Source: Alcaligenaceae bacterium CGII-47 (GTDB lineage Bacteria; Pseudomonadota; Gammaproteobacteria; Burkholderiales; Burkholderiaceae_B). From it: DNA of 64,000 nucleotides. Where the stretch lies: contig JAHTBO010000001.1 in the NCBI GenBank assembly GCA_019166125.1, forward strand, positions 225,066 through 289,065, given 5' to 3'. Made by a program: the position numbers and the translations under genes. Below, piece after piece: positions 34,359-43,945 of the stretch (position 1 is the first letter of the stretch; each line of letters starts with the position of its first letter). The notes beneath the pieces are model-generated. The model saw nothing but the letters and a program-made list of their open reading frames with translations. It did not search any database and was not told the origin of the DNA.

Positions 34359-35432
34359 ATGCCACCCGGGTCTCTTGCGCGTCACCTGGTTCAGCGTCTG
34401 TTGCCCGCTGTCGTTATTCTGGTATTACTCGATTTGGGGATTACCTGGGTCATGACACGCAAGATCGATCTTGAGTCCTGGCTGCTGCGTGATATTTTCT
34501 GGACGATGGTGCTGAGCCAGTTTTTCCTGGTGTCCTTGTTTGCCTGGGTACTGGTATCGGGGATACGCTCGGAGCTTGCGTCCATCAATCGCCTCTCGGA
34601 CGATATTCGTCAGCGCTCTATCGATGATCTGCAACCGCTCGATGAGTCTGGTTTGCCCACCGAGTTGGCACCCCTAGTGACGCATTTTAATGATCTATTG
34701 CTACGCCTGGATGATTCCATGCAGGCGCAACGCCGCTTTATCGGCCATGCGGCGCATCAATTGCGCACACCCTTGAGTGGCTTGAAAATGGAGTCCGAGC
34801 TGATGCTCGCACGCCCGCTGCCCGACGATGTGCGCGCGCGTGCAGAGCGGATCAAGACCGTCACGGATCGCATGATACGTATGGGCCAGCAGTTGCTGAT
34901 ATTGGCGCGTGTCGAGCCCTCAACACGACCTCAGGACAGTTTTAATCGGCTTGATCTGTGTGAGTGGATGCGTCATGCGGGCTCGCAGTGGCTGGGCGCT
35001 GCACGCGAACAACACATCGCGTTGCAATTGCTTGCACCTGATGGCGCTGTCTGGGTCGATGCTGATCCTGTGTTACTGGAAGCCTTGCTGGGCAATCTCA
35101 TCGATAATGCCTTGCGCTACGGGCGAGGCGCCTCGCAGATTGTTTTACGGATTTCAGCTAATCCACCATCTTTTGCCGTTGAGGATGATGGTCCGGGGAT
35201 CGAGACCGGTGATGTAGAACGGGTATTCGATGCCTTTTATCGTTCTGCGCGCACTGTGCCTGAGGGGTCAGGCCTGGGTTTGGCGATTGTGCGAGAGATC
35301 GCGCGTGCGCATGGCGCATGGTGGAAGCTCACCAGTCGTCCGCAATTCGATGGTACCCGCATTATGATTGTATTTCCGGGGCCTCGTCGTGGGGCGCGGT
35401 TGACCAGGGCAGAGTTAATTCATGGATCCTAA
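34359..35432 (+). CDS. Sensor histidine kinase with very short periplasmic loop
   Basis: Partner of the regulator upstream. The frame opens at 34305, inside that gene; I prefer ATG 34359 (MPPGSLARHLVQRLLP), with GTGGGG upstream. Two helices (VILVLLDLGITWVM and VLSQFFLVSLFAWVLVSG) enclose only about 14 residues. Then come the H-box (IGHAAHQLRTPLSGLK), N-box (NLIDNALRYG), and G-boxes (VEDDGPGI, GSGLGLAIV). The short loop suggests that it senses something in the membrane or the cytoplasm. The kup start lies 11 bases inside its end. Confidence 0.9.
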   Translation: MPPGSLARHLVQRLLPAVVILVLLDLGITWVMTRKIDLESWLLRDIFWTMVLSQFFLVSLFAWVLVSGIRSELASINRLSDDIRQRSIDDLQPLDESGLPTELAPLVTHFNDLLLRLDDSMQAQRRFIGHAAHQLRTPLSGLKMESELMLARPLPDDVRARAERIKTVTDRMIRMGQQLLILARVEPSTRPQDSFNRLDLCEWMRHAGSQWLGAAREQHIALQLLAPDGAVWVDADPVLLEALLGNLIDNALRYGRGASQIVLRISANPPSFAVEDDGPGIETGDVERVFDAFYRSARTVPEGSGLGLAIVREIARAHGAWWKLTSRPQFDGTRIMIVFPGPRRGARLTRAELIHGS

Positions 35433-37311
35433 GGCAAGGCATCAGGGAGAGCACCCGCCCCATATCGCTATGCTGATCGGTGCGTTAGGTGTGGTCTATG
35501 GTGATATCGGCACGAGCCCGCTCTACACCATGAAAGTCGCGCTCTTGGCTGAGGCGCAACCAGATGTTGAACATATCCTGGGCGTGCTGTCGATGCTCTT
35601 TTGGATGTTGGTGATTGTGGTGTCCATCAAGTACGTCACGTGTATCTTGCGCGCCGATAATCGAGGGGAGGGCGGCACACTGGCGCTCATGGAGTTGGCC
35701 ATGCGTGGCCGGCATGGGCGAGCACGCTACCGCCTAATGCTCCTGGGTCTGATTGGTGCCTGCCTGTTCTATGGCGATAGCATGATTACGCCAGCAATTT
35801 CAGTGCTCTCTGCGGTTGAAGGAATCAGCATTATTTCACACGCACTCGATGCCTGGGTGGTGCCAATCTCTGTCATCGTGCTGGTCGCTCTATTCATGAT
35901 TCAGGCACGCGGAACGGGCGCGGTAGGTAAGCTCTTTGGGCCCATCATGCTTCTGTGGTTTGTGGTTCTGGGTGTATTGGGTGGGTGGCGCATTGCCCAG
36001 ATGCCAGCGGTGCTGCAGGCTGTCAATCCTGGATGGGCGGTGCAATTCATAGGCGATGCGCCCTGGGAGACCTTTGTGCTGCTGGGTTCGCTGGTGTTGG
36101 CGCTGACCGGTGCTGAGGCACTCTATGCGGACATGGGGCACTTTGGGCGCCCGGCGATCCGACGCGCATGGTTCATCATGGTGATGCCTGCGCTGGTGTT
36201 GTGCTATTTTGGACAAGGTGCGTTATTACTTGCCGACCCGAGTGCAATTCGTAATCCGTTTTTTCTATTGGCGCCGGACTGGGCCTTAATCCCCTTGGTT
36301 GTTCTGGCGGCCGTGGCGACGGTGATTGCCTCGCAGTCGGTAATATCGGGTGCGTTTTCAGTGACTCGTCAGGCGGTGCAACTCGGTTTTTGGCCGCGGA
36401 TGGTGATTCAACACACTTCGGCGCGTGAGGAAGGGCAGATCTACTTGCCGCGTGTTAATTGGTTACTTCTTGGCGCGGTGCTGATATTGATTCTGGCGTT
36501 TAGTTCATCTGATCGGCTGGCTCATGCCTATGGTTTTGCGGTGACAGGCACGATGCTGATGACTTCTCTACTTGCCTTTGCTGTGCTGCCACGCGGCACG
36601 CACGGGTTGCGGCGCAAGGGCTGGCTGGTCTTGATCACTGTGTTTTTGATTCTGGATGTGCTGCTGTTTTCCTCTAATGCGCTCAAGATCTTGGACGGCG
36701 GGTGGTTGCCCTTGCTCGTTGGCCTGGGGCTTCTGACCTTGATGATGACCTGGAAGCAAGGCCGCCAGCGTATTCACGACACCTTATCAGGTGATCATCA
36801 GCCGCTTGTGGATTTTATGGAATCCATTGAAAAATACCCGCCTATCCGCGTGCCGGGTACTGCTGTATTCATGAGTATGCTGGTTGGCACCGTGCCGCCC
36901 GCGCTCTTGCATAACCTCAAGCACAACAAGATCTTGCATGAGCAGGCGCTATTTCTTACGGTAGAGAGCGCCGATGTGCCCTATGTGCCGTTCGATGAGC
37001 GGTTTGTCTTAGAGCGCGTAAGCCGTAACAGTTGGCAGGCGATTGCTCGCTGGGGCTTTAAGCAGGAACCGAATGTGCCACAACTCCTGGAGCAGATCGC
37101 TCAGGAACATCCGGAACTGAATCTTGATCCGATGCAGGTTTCGTACTTTTTGTCACGTCAAACGGTGATCGTCGTCGGTAGGCAATCCTGGCGCTTAAGC
37201 TGGCAGCGCCATTTATTTGCGTTCATGGCGCGTAATGCCAGCCGTAGTACCCGTTTTTACAAAATTCCACCCAATCGTGTTGTTGAGATGGGGATGCAGA
37301 TGGAAATTTAG
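35422..37311 (+). CDS. kup: Kup-family potassium uptake protein
   Basis: K+/H+ symporter of 629 residues with 12 predicted helices and a C-terminal soluble domain. The N-terminal signature GALGVVYGDIGTSPLYTMK (residue ~19) is diagnostic. ADNRGEGGTLALMELA, GDSMITPAISVLSAVEG and QSVISGAFSVTRQA also match. The ATG overlaps the sensor kinase stop by 11 bases, so translation is coupled and K+ uptake is tied to this two-component pair. Confidence 0.95.
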   Translation: MDPKARHQGEHPPHIAMLIGALGVVYGDIGTSPLYTMKVALLAEAQPDVEHILGVLSMLFWMLVIVVSIKYVTCILRADNRGEGGTLALMELAMRGRHGRARYRLMLLGLIGACLFYGDSMITPAISVLSAVEGISIISHALDAWVVPISVIVLVALFMIQARGTGAVGKLFGPIMLLWFVVLGVLGGWRIAQMPAVLQAVNPGWAVQFIGDAPWETFVLLGSLVLALTGAEALYADMGHFGRPAIRRAWFIMVMPALVLCYFGQGALLLADPSAIRNPFFLLAPDWALIPLVVLAAVATVIASQSVISGAFSVTRQAVQLGFWPRMVIQHTSAREEGQIYLPRVNWLLLGAVLILILAFSSSDRLAHAYGFAVTGTMLMTSLLAFAVLPRGTHGLRRKGWLVLITVFLILDVLLFSSNALKILDGGWLPLLVGLGLLTLMMTWKQGRQRIHDTLSGDHQPLVDFMESIEKYPPIRVPGTAVFMSMLVGTVPPALLHNLKHNKILHEQALFLTVESADVPYVPFDERFVLERVSRNSWQAIARWGFKQEPNVPQLLEQIAQEHPELNLDPMQVSYFLSRQTVIVVGRQSWRLSWQRHLFAFMARNASRSTRFYKIPPNRVVEMGMQMEI

Positions 37312-37321
37312 CCGTTGTTCA

Positions 37322-37723
37322 TCAATTGGCGCTAGCTGCTGGGATCGTAATCGTGGTCTCGCGCAGCACACCTCCACCCTGGACTGAACCTTGTGTCGTG
37401 GTGTCTGGATGTTCCATGAGCGTGAGGCAATCCTGGCGTTGCTCGGCGGGGAGCGCATTGCAACGTTGTATCCGATCTGCGTAGGCGGCCTCGGCCGATG
37501 GGGTGGTCAAGGCACTGCGCCGTGATGCCTCTAGCGCGGCGCCTGCTTCGCGCAGGCAGGCATTTTTGTCGATGCCGGGCGTACTGTTGCAACGTTGTAC
37601 ATCAGCTTGATATTGGGCCTGAGCAGAGTCAGCGGCAAAGGCGAGCGGGCTCAGGAGCATTGATGCTGCACTAATGCTCGCGATCAGGGCTGAACGTTTT
37701 AATAAAGTATAAGTGTTAGGCAT
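37322..37723 (-). CDS. Small exported protein with two Cys-containing repeats
   Basis: Protein of 133 residues, starting ATG 37723 with AAGGAG upstream. It has a signal peptide ending PLAFAADS (cleavage near 30). The mature part shows a repeated unit: YQADVQRCNSTPGIDKNACL, then YADRIQRCNALPAEQRQDCL, each with two Cys about ten residues apart that probably pair. The C-terminus is Gly/Thr-rich (QGSVQGGGVLRETTITIP). I recognise the repeat pattern as common in Burkholderiales hypothetical proteins but know no function. It converges with kup, 10 bases away. Confidence 0.75.
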   Translation of the reverse strand: MPNTYTLLKRSALIASISAASMLLSPLAFAADSAQAQYQADVQRCNSTPGIDKNACLREAGAALEASRRSALTTPSAEAAYADRIQRCNALPAEQRQDCLTLMEHPDTTTQGSVQGGGVLRETTITIPAASAN

Positions 37724-37825
37724 GAGATGAACTCCTTGTTCAGTTGAATGGGCATACGCTTGATTATCCTTAGGGTACCCATTGAACATAAAGGTTTTCT
37801 CATGTTGGCATTGTAAGCAAGTGGA

Positions 37826-38137
37826 TCAGTCCGGTGGGGTCTGACGGTGAATAGCGCTTTGCATTAATAAAATTGCTGTGACTGGCGATGTAATGATTAG
37901 AAACAAGGTAATAAGCAATTCGTGAAATATAGGGCGATTTTGCAAGGTGCTGGTGATCAGCACTGAGGCGAGCAGGACACAGAATGTGCCCATCGTCATA
38001 CCCAGCGTAGGGGCGTGCATGCGTTCATAGAGTTGTTTGAGGCGTAGCAGGCCGATCGAGCCGGTCAGGGTGAGTAGCCCGCTGATAATGAGCAGGGCCG
38101 AGGCAGTGAGACTGACCCACAGAGGAAGCACGTTCAT
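37826..38137 (-). CDS. mrpG: Mrp antiporter subunit G
   Basis: Three-helix membrane subunit of 103 residues of the multi-subunit Na+(K+)/H+ antiporter. Family marks: LTGSIGLLRLKQLYERMHAP and TLGMTMGTFCVLLAS. It is the last gene of the operon; its ATG overlaps the mrpF stop. Confidence 0.9.
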   Translation of the reverse strand: MNVLPLWVSLTASALLIISGLLTLTGSIGLLRLKQLYERMHAPTLGMTMGTFCVLLASVLITSTLQNRPIFHELLITLFLIITSPVTAILLMQSAIHRQTPPD

Positions 38138-38412
38138 GGCTCGATGACCTCCCCGCGCAGCAGAAATTTAGCGAATGCGGCCGAGCCGACAAACCCAAAG
38201 AGTGCGATCAATAGGGCGACATCGAAGTATAGGCCTTCCTCAAAACGCAGGCCGAGCACGAGCAGGATCAGCATGCCGTTGATGTACAGCGTGTCCAGTG
38301 CCAGGACTCTGTCTGGTGCCGAGGGACCGCGTATTAGGCGGATGGCGGCGCAGACCAGGCCGAGTGAAAAACACACGAGGGCAAAAGCGCTTGCCCAGCT
38401 CAGAATCATCAT
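38134..38412 (-). CDS. mrpF: Mrp antiporter subunit F
   Basis: Three-helix subunit of 92 residues. RLIRGPSAPDRVLALDTLYI is the characteristic MrpF segment, followed by FDVALLIALFGFVGSAAFAK. Start and stop overlap both neighbours by 4 bases. Confidence 0.92.
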   Translation of the reverse strand: MMILSWASAFALVCFSLGLVCAAIRLIRGPSAPDRVLALDTLYINGMLILLVLGLRFEEGLYFDVALLIALFGFVGSAAFAKFLLRGEVIEP

Positions 38413-38897
38413 TCGAATATCTCCATCAGAGGCTGGCCGTAGCGATGCTGGATGGTGTGCCGCCAGGCGGCGGTGTCCTTGAGGTCCAGCACATGCAAAG
38501 TGAGAACGTGTTGTGACTCGTCGTAGCCTGCCCAGACCGTACCGGGGGTAAAAGTAATAATGCAGGCTAGCGCTGCCAGGCCATGTGAGTCACGCAGTTG
38601 TAGGGGAATATCCAGGAATCCTGGTGTAGCGCCCGCCCGCTCGCCCAAGAAAATGCGGCGGCTGACCGCAACATTGGAGCGCACGATGTCCGTAAAGACA
38701 TGCCATATCAAGCGTAGCGCGATCAGAGGGTGAGATAAAGTTGCACGCACCGGCCTGAGGCTGGGAGCAAGCAGGCTCAGGATCAACGCGATGACGCCGC
38801 CTGACACCAGTGTGCCAATGGATAGACTGTCGTTTAAGATCACCCACAGGATCAGCAGCAGGCAAGGCAAGGGCAAAAAGCGCAAAAAGGCCTTCAT
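38409..38897 (-). CDS. mrpE: Mrp antiporter subunit E
   Basis: Subunit of 162 residues with two N-terminal helices (FLPLPCLLLILWVILND; LVSGGVIALILSLLA). The C-terminal part (ITFTPGTVWAGYDESQHVLT, then LDLKDTAAWRHTI) is typical of MrpE. It overlaps mrpD and mrpF by 4 bases each. Confidence 0.92.
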   Translation of the reverse strand: MKAFLRFLPLPCLLLILWVILNDSLSIGTLVSGGVIALILSLLAPSLRPVRATLSHPLIALRLIWHVFTDIVRSNVAVSRRIFLGERAGATPGFLDIPLQLRDSHGLAALACIITFTPGTVWAGYDESQHVLTLHVLDLKDTAAWRHTIQHRYGQPLMEIFE

Positions 38898-40528
38898 TGC
38901 GTCACTCCGACGTCCACCGTTGGACGTTGTGTATCCTGTCGTAGAACAGCCTGAATATAGTAACGGGGCTGATCCAGATACTGAGCCGTGTCCTCCAGAT
39001 AAGACATCACTGGGCCCGCCTTCCAGGTCAGGGCGACGCAGCTTATTAGTAGGAAAATGATGGGTGCAGCTTCAGTGAGCCTAAGCCTGGGAACCTGAAT
39101 TTGCTCGGGTATCCAAAATAGTCGGGCGCCGCTACGACTTAATGCGATCAGGCAGATAAATCCCGAAGCCAGCATGGTGCCAACCAGCAGCCAGACGTTG
39201 AGGGTCGGAGCCCCCGACTCAGCCGTGCGCAATGCGGCAGAGAGCAGCGAGAACTTTGCGACAAAACCCGATAAGGGAGGTAAGCCGATGATGAGCAGGG
39301 CGCACATGAGAAAGCTCAGGCCTAAAAAGGCGATGGCCGCAGGTAGCGCCACGCCTACGACTTCATCAGAGCGGGTTTCGGATTCCGGGTCATCAAGGTC
39401 AAAAGACTCCAGACTGACCGCCAGCAACTCTGCACCGAAGGACTGCGTGCGTCCGACCAGCTCCAGCACCATGAATAGCGCTGCTAGCGCCAGTACCGAG
39501 CTCACCAGATAGTACAGAGCGGGGCCGGTCAGCGTCACCCCCGGCATACCTAATGCAGCAAATAAGGTGCCCGAGGAGACGATGATCGCATAGGCTGCGA
39601 TACGGTCGACCTGCTGACTGGCCAGCATGCCGATCGTCCCGAAAATCAGTGTGGCAATTCCTGCAGGAAACATCCATGCGCCACCAAAGGCTGCGGGGGC
39701 GCCTGCAGGTAGCAGTAGTGAGCCTATGCGCAGCAACGCATAGATGCCGACCTTGGTCATGATAGCGAACATCGCGGCCACGGGTGCGCAGGCTTGGGTA
39801 TAAGCGTTAGGTAGCCAGAAGTTTAGCGGCCAGGCAGCAGCCTTTATCAGAAAGGCAATCCCGAGGATAGCTGCCGCCGAGTCAAAGAGCTGCCGATCCG
39901 CCAAGGACAAGTTATGCACGCGCACGGCGAGATCGGCCATATTGAGCGTGCCCGTCAATCCATAGATCATAGCGATGGCGATCAACAGCAGGAACGAGGC
40001 GATCAGGTTGATACCGATATAGTGCAAGGCGGCGCTCACGCGCTGCGTCCCCGAGCCATGCAGCATCAGCCCATAGGATGCGGTGAGCAGGATTTCAAAG
40101 CAGACAAATAGATTGAACAGGTCGCCGGCCAGAAATGCGCCATTCAGCCCCATCAATAAGAACTGGAACATGGGATGGAAATGTGCACCGGCTCGATCCC
40201 AGCGTGCGGTGGCATAGATCCAGCAACAGCTCCCGAGCAGGCTGGTGATGCTGAGCATCAACGCAGAGAGCCGATCCACGACAATCACGATACCAAAAGG
40301 GGCTGGCCAGTCGCCCAGTAGATAGACGCCGACCCCGTCGGCCCAAGGCGCCGTGCCACGCGTCGCCTCCAGTAGGCTGAGGGCGACGATAGCCTGCAAG
40401 ATCAGTGCAAGCGCGCTGACCGCCAGGCGTGCGCGACGCTGGGTATCGCGCAGCAACAGCAAGACCGCCGCTGCAAGCAGAGGAATGAGCACCGGCATGA
40501 CTGGTAAATGGGTGCCCCAGGCGATCAT
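38894..40528 (-). CDS. mrpD: Mrp antiporter subunit D
   Basis: Membrane subunit of 544 residues related to the proton-pumping NuoM/NuoN proteins of complex I. About 14 helices. Visible family blocks include LVCFEILLTASYGLMLHG, KAAAWPLNFWLPNAYTQACA (conserved Lys and Pro) and PPLSGFVAKFSLLSAAL. It overlaps mrpC and mrpE by 4 bases. Confidence 0.94.
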   Translation of the reverse strand: MIAWGTHLPVMPVLIPLLAAAVLLLLRDTQRRARLAVSALALILQAIVALSLLEATRGTAPWADGVGVYLLGDWPAPFGIVIVVDRLSALMLSITSLLGSCCWIYATARWDRAGAHFHPMFQFLLMGLNGAFLAGDLFNLFVCFEILLTASYGLMLHGSGTQRVSAALHYIGINLIASFLLLIAIAMIYGLTGTLNMADLAVRVHNLSLADRQLFDSAAAILGIAFLIKAAAWPLNFWLPNAYTQACAPVAAMFAIMTKVGIYALLRIGSLLLPAGAPAAFGGAWMFPAGIATLIFGTIGMLASQQVDRIAAYAIIVSSGTLFAALGMPGVTLTGPALYYLVSSVLALAALFMVLELVGRTQSFGAELLAVSLESFDLDDPESETRSDEVVGVALPAAIAFLGLSFLMCALLIIGLPPLSGFVAKFSLLSAALRTAESGAPTLNVWLLVGTMLASGFICLIALSRSGARLFWIPEQIQVPRLRLTEAAPIIFLLISCVALTWKAGPVMSYLEDTAQYLDQPRYYIQAVLRQDTQRPTVDVGVTQ

Positions 40529-40869
40529 TGACGGTGCTCCTGGCCATCGACGTGATCCGTGTCGGTCAAACCGCGTGAGGCAAGCAGCACGACCAAAAAG
40601 AGCGCCATCGTTGCAAATCCGATAACAATTGCCGTGAGCACCAGGGCCTGAGGGAGTGGGTCGGCGTAGTGGCTGGTCTCAGCCGCCCATTGAGTGTTGA
40701 TGACGGGCGGTGCGTCCAGGCGGATGCGCCCCATGGCAAAAATAAACAGGTTCACTGCATAGGACATGAGTGATAGGCCCATGATGAACTGAAAGGTGCG
40801 CGGGCGCAGCAGTAGCCAGATGCCCGAACCCGCCAGTACGCCGATTGCCAGAGCCAGTATCCATTCCAT
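40525..40869 (-). CDS. mrpC: Mrp antiporter subunit C
   Basis: NuoK-like subunit of 114 residues. I start it at ATG 40869 (MEWILALAIGVLAGSGIWLL), one base after the mrpA stop; the frame extends upstream without reason. GLSLMSYAVNLFIFAMG and DPLPQALVLTAIVIGFATMA are the conserved MrpC blocks. Confidence 0.93.
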   Translation of the reverse strand: MEWILALAIGVLAGSGIWLLLRPRTFQFIMGLSLMSYAVNLFIFAMGRIRLDAPPVINTQWAAETSHYADPLPQALVLTAIVIGFATMALFLVVLLASRGLTDTDHVDGQEHRQ

Positions 40870-40870
40870 A

Positions 40871-43777
40871 TTATGTCGTCGCCTCGGTGGGGGTGGGGCT
40901 GGGCAGCTTGCGGTAAAAGCGCAGCGATTGGTGAGCCAGTGCAATGATCATCAGCACGGTGGCGCCGACCACCAACATGTATACACCCGTGTCGAATAAC
41001 AGCACGGTGGACAGGTGCACCGTCCCCAGCCAAGGTAGAACCAGATCCACGCTATAGGCCGAGAGCAAAGGCTGGCCCACCCACCATACGCTCATGGCCG
41101 CCGTGCCTGCACATAGCAAGCCCAGTGCGATCCAGGCTTGGGGGCGAATCAAGGGACGTGCCTCGACCCACAGCACCCCGCCCACCACATACTGCAAGAT
41201 GATGCCTGTCGCCATAATCAAGCCGCCGACAAAGCCGCCGCCAGGCAGGTTGTGGCCTCGTAGCAGAAAATAGAGAGAGATCAGCGTCGAGATGGGCAGT
41301 AACAGCCGTACCAGAACAGCTGGGATGCGCATCAGGCCGTCAGGCAGCGGCGCCTGGATGTCGGGTTCCACAAAAATCTCTGGGCCGGGATTTTGGGTGT
41401 GCGAGCGTTGTAAGGTCAGGGGGGTGGTGATGATCTCTGCGGGCGGTCGAAAGCGCCGTAGCAGCGCATAGACACTTAGCGCCACAATAGCCAGGACCGT
41501 GATCTCACCGAAGGTGTCAAAACCACGAAAATCCACCAAGATCACATTCACAACGTTTGCGCCGCCACCCAATGGTATGGCTTGTTGGACAAAAAAGCTT
41601 GATACGCCTAAGGGTGCAGGGCGCGTCATCATGACATAGGCAAGTAATGCCAGGCCGCCGCCACCCAGCACGGCAATGCCCAGGTCGCGCAGGCGGCGTA
41701 CCGTTGTGCGCAGTGCCGTGGGTCCCGGGTACTCTTCGATGCGCGGTGGTAGCCAGCGCAAGCCCAACAGGATCAGTACGACGGTGACAACCTCGACGGC
41801 TAATTGAGTTAGGGCGAGGTCAGGTGCAGAGAGCCAGGCATAGGTGATACTTGTTACCAGACCAGCCGCGCCTGCGAGCATAAGCGAGGCGGCGCGGTGG
41901 TACTTGGCCTGGTAGGCTGCTGCCAATGCGCAGGCGGCGCCTGCCGCCCACATGAGGCCAAAGCTCAGTTGGGCAGGCGTGCCAGTGGGGGAGGCCCACC
42001 AGCCCGGTTTGAGCAGCGGTAGTGCGGCAACTGTCAGGGTGGCGGTGACGAGCAGCCATACCTGAGTCTGCAAGCGCTGGGTCTGTAAGATCGCCAACAG
42101 TCGCGCTGACCAATCATCCAGGAGTTCAAGCAGTGCTTCAAAGCCATGGCGTCCATCCAGGCGATAGATTAGCGGTGCACGTCCGGGTGTCTTGCGATCA
42201 TAGCCTCGCAGTAGTCCATACAATATGATGCCGCCAGTCATGGCGATCAGGCTCATCTTCAGGGGCAAATTCCAGCCGTGCCAGATTTGCAGGCTATAGG
42301 GCGGCAGATTGGGGCCGAGTAGTGAGTGCATGACCATACGCAGTACCGACCCGAGCGTGGCGCCGGGCAGGATGCCGACGATCAGGCAGATCAGTGCCAG
42401 CACGGCGCAGGGGATTAGCATACGTAGTGGCGGCTCATGCGCAGCGTGTGGCAGATCCTGAGCGGGCGGGCCAAAAAACACCTGCATGATAAAGCGTAGC
42501 GAGTAGGCCACACTAAAGGCACTGGCTACGACAGCGACCATCGGCAAGCCCCAACGGCTTGCCCAGTGCCCAGTTACAAAAACTGTCTCGGCAAAGAACA
42601 TTTCCTTAGAGATAAAGCCATTGAGTAAGGGTACGCCCGCCATAGCCATGGCAGATACGATGGCCAGTGTGGCGGTGATCGGCATGGCGTGACGCAGTCC
42701 CGATAGCCGTGTCAGATCGCGTGTCCCGGTCTCATGGTCGACGATACCTGCCGCCATGAATAATGAGGCCTTGAAGGTCGCGTGGTTGATAATGTGAAAA
42801 ATGGCGGCGACGAGGGCGAGTGGACTGCTCATGCCCAGCAATAACGTGATCAAGCCCAGGTGACTGATCGTCGAATAGGCGAGCACGCCTTTCATATCCC
42901 GCTGAAAGGTCGCCGCATAGGCGCCTAATAATAGTGAACATAGTCCCGCACCGCCGATGGTCCAGGTCCACCAGTCTGTGCCGGAGAATACCGGCCAGAA
43001 TCGCGCCAAGAGAAACACACCCGCCTTGACCATGGTGGCTGAATGCAGATAGGCTGAAACGGGCGTAGGCGCCGCCATCGCATTGGGGAGCCAAAAGTGG
43101 AAGGGAAATTGAGCGCTTTTGGTCAGCGCCCCAATGGCCAGGAGGATCAGCAAAATGGGATACCACGTGTGCTCGCGGATCAGATTCGCTGAGGCCAACA
43201 CATCGTCCAGGTCATAGCTACCGACGATATGGCCGATGATGAGCATGCTGGCGAGTAGACAAAATCCGCCTCCGCCGGTGATGATCAAGGCCATGCGTGC
43301 GCCGCGTCGTGCATCCATACGATGATGCCAGTAGCCGATCAGCATGAACGAAGACAAACTGGTCAATTCCCAGAATACAACGAGCTGGATCAAATTACCT
43401 GACAGGACGACACCGAGCATGGCGCCCATAAAGCTGAGTAAAAATGCAAAAAATCTGGGGGCTGGATCCTGATCCGAGAGGTAATAGTGGGCGTAGAGCG
43501 CAATAAGCGCACCCATAGAGGTGATGATGACACCAAATAGCCAGGCGTAGCCGTCCAGGCGCAGCGTGATCTCGACACCCTGGGTGGGGATCCAGGCTAC
43601 GCGGTACTTCAGAACCTCGTGCTCGATTAATTCAGGGGTTTGAGCGAGCACAAGCGCCAGACAGGCGAGGGCGGTCAGCCCGGCGAGCCATGCGCCGCTG
43701 CGCCGGGAACTGGTGGGCAACAGGGCTGCAATCAGGCTGCTGGCAAAGGGCAGAGCGAGGATCAGGACCAGTAGCAT
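40871..43777 (-). CDS. mrpA: Mrp antiporter subunit A fused to subunit B (MrpAB)
   Basis: Large membrane subunit of 968 residues. The first ~500 residues are NuoL-like ([18 protein letters not shown] near 132, [20 protein letters not shown] near 222, [15 protein letters not shown] near 375). The middle is the MrpA-specific region. The last ~140 residues are an MrpB domain with the hallmark [16 protein letters not shown] near 845. Fused A-B subunits define the PhaAB/ShaAB group common in proteobacteria, so the six genes here form a complete antiporter. It begins the leftward operon; its ATG is 168 bases from the hemN ATG. Confidence 0.94.
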   Translation of the reverse strand: MLLVLILALPFASSLIAALLPTSSRRSGAWLAGLTALACLALVLAQTPELIEHEVLKYRVAWIPTQGVEITLRLDGYAWLFGVIITSMGALIALYAHYYLSDQDPAPRFFAFLLSFMGAMLGVVLSGNLIQLVVFWELTSLSSFMLIGYWHHRMDARRGARMALIITGGGGFCLLASMLIIGHIVGSYDLDDVLASANLIREHTWYPILLILLAIGALTKSAQFPFHFWLPNAMAAPTPVSAYLHSATMVKAGVFLLARFWPVFSGTDWWTWTIGGAGLCSLLLGAYAATFQRDMKGVLAYSTISHLGLITLLLGMSSPLALVAAIFHIINHATFKASLFMAAGIVDHETGTRDLTRLSGLRHAMPITATLAIVSAMAMAGVPLLNGFISKEMFFAETVFVTGHWASRWGLPMVAVVASAFSVAYSLRFIMQVFFGPPAQDLPHAAHEPPLRMLIPCAVLALICLIVGILPGATLGSVLRMVMHSLLGPNLPPYSLQIWHGWNLPLKMSLIAMTGGIILYGLLRGYDRKTPGRAPLIYRLDGRHGFEALLELLDDWSARLLAILQTQRLQTQVWLLVTATLTVAALPLLKPGWWASPTGTPAQLSFGLMWAAGAACALAAAYQAKYHRAASLMLAGAAGLVTSITYAWLSAPDLALTQLAVEVVTVVLILLGLRWLPPRIEEYPGPTALRTTVRRLRDLGIAVLGGGGLALLAYVMMTRPAPLGVSSFFVQQAIPLGGGANVVNVILVDFRGFDTFGEITVLAIVALSVYALLRRFRPPAEIITTPLTLQRSHTQNPGPEIFVEPDIQAPLPDGLMRIPAVLVRLLLPISTLISLYFLLRGHNLPGGGFVGGLIMATGIILQYVVGGVLWVEARPLIRPQAWIALGLLCAGTAAMSVWWVGQPLLSAYSVDLVLPWLGTVHLSTVLLFDTGVYMLVVGATVLMIIALAHQSLRFYRKLPSPTPTEATT

Positions 43778-43828
43778 GGGTGACGTGAGTACGTTAGTTG
43801 AGTGCTAATGATACGTGATGTTTAGATT

Positions 43829-43842
43829 TTGACTTGGGTCAA
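43829..43842 (+). promoter_or_regulatory. FNR/Dnr-type operator upstream of hemN
   Basis: TTGACTTGGGTCAA is a perfect inverted repeat of the Crp/Fnr TTGAY-N4-RTCAA type. A -10-like CACAAT lies at 43865-43870. If transcription starts at 43877, the box is centred at -41.5, the classic class II activator position. It should switch on hemN under low oxygen or NO; it may also affect the divergent mrp operon. Confidence 0.8.
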
Positions 43843-43945
43843 GGTCGCTTGGGGCGCGAAGCCCCACAATCATAGGGTTAGGCCAGACCCTCAGGTGTTT
43901 GGCCGTCAGATTGACGAGTTTTCAATATTGTTTTCAGGGATTGGC

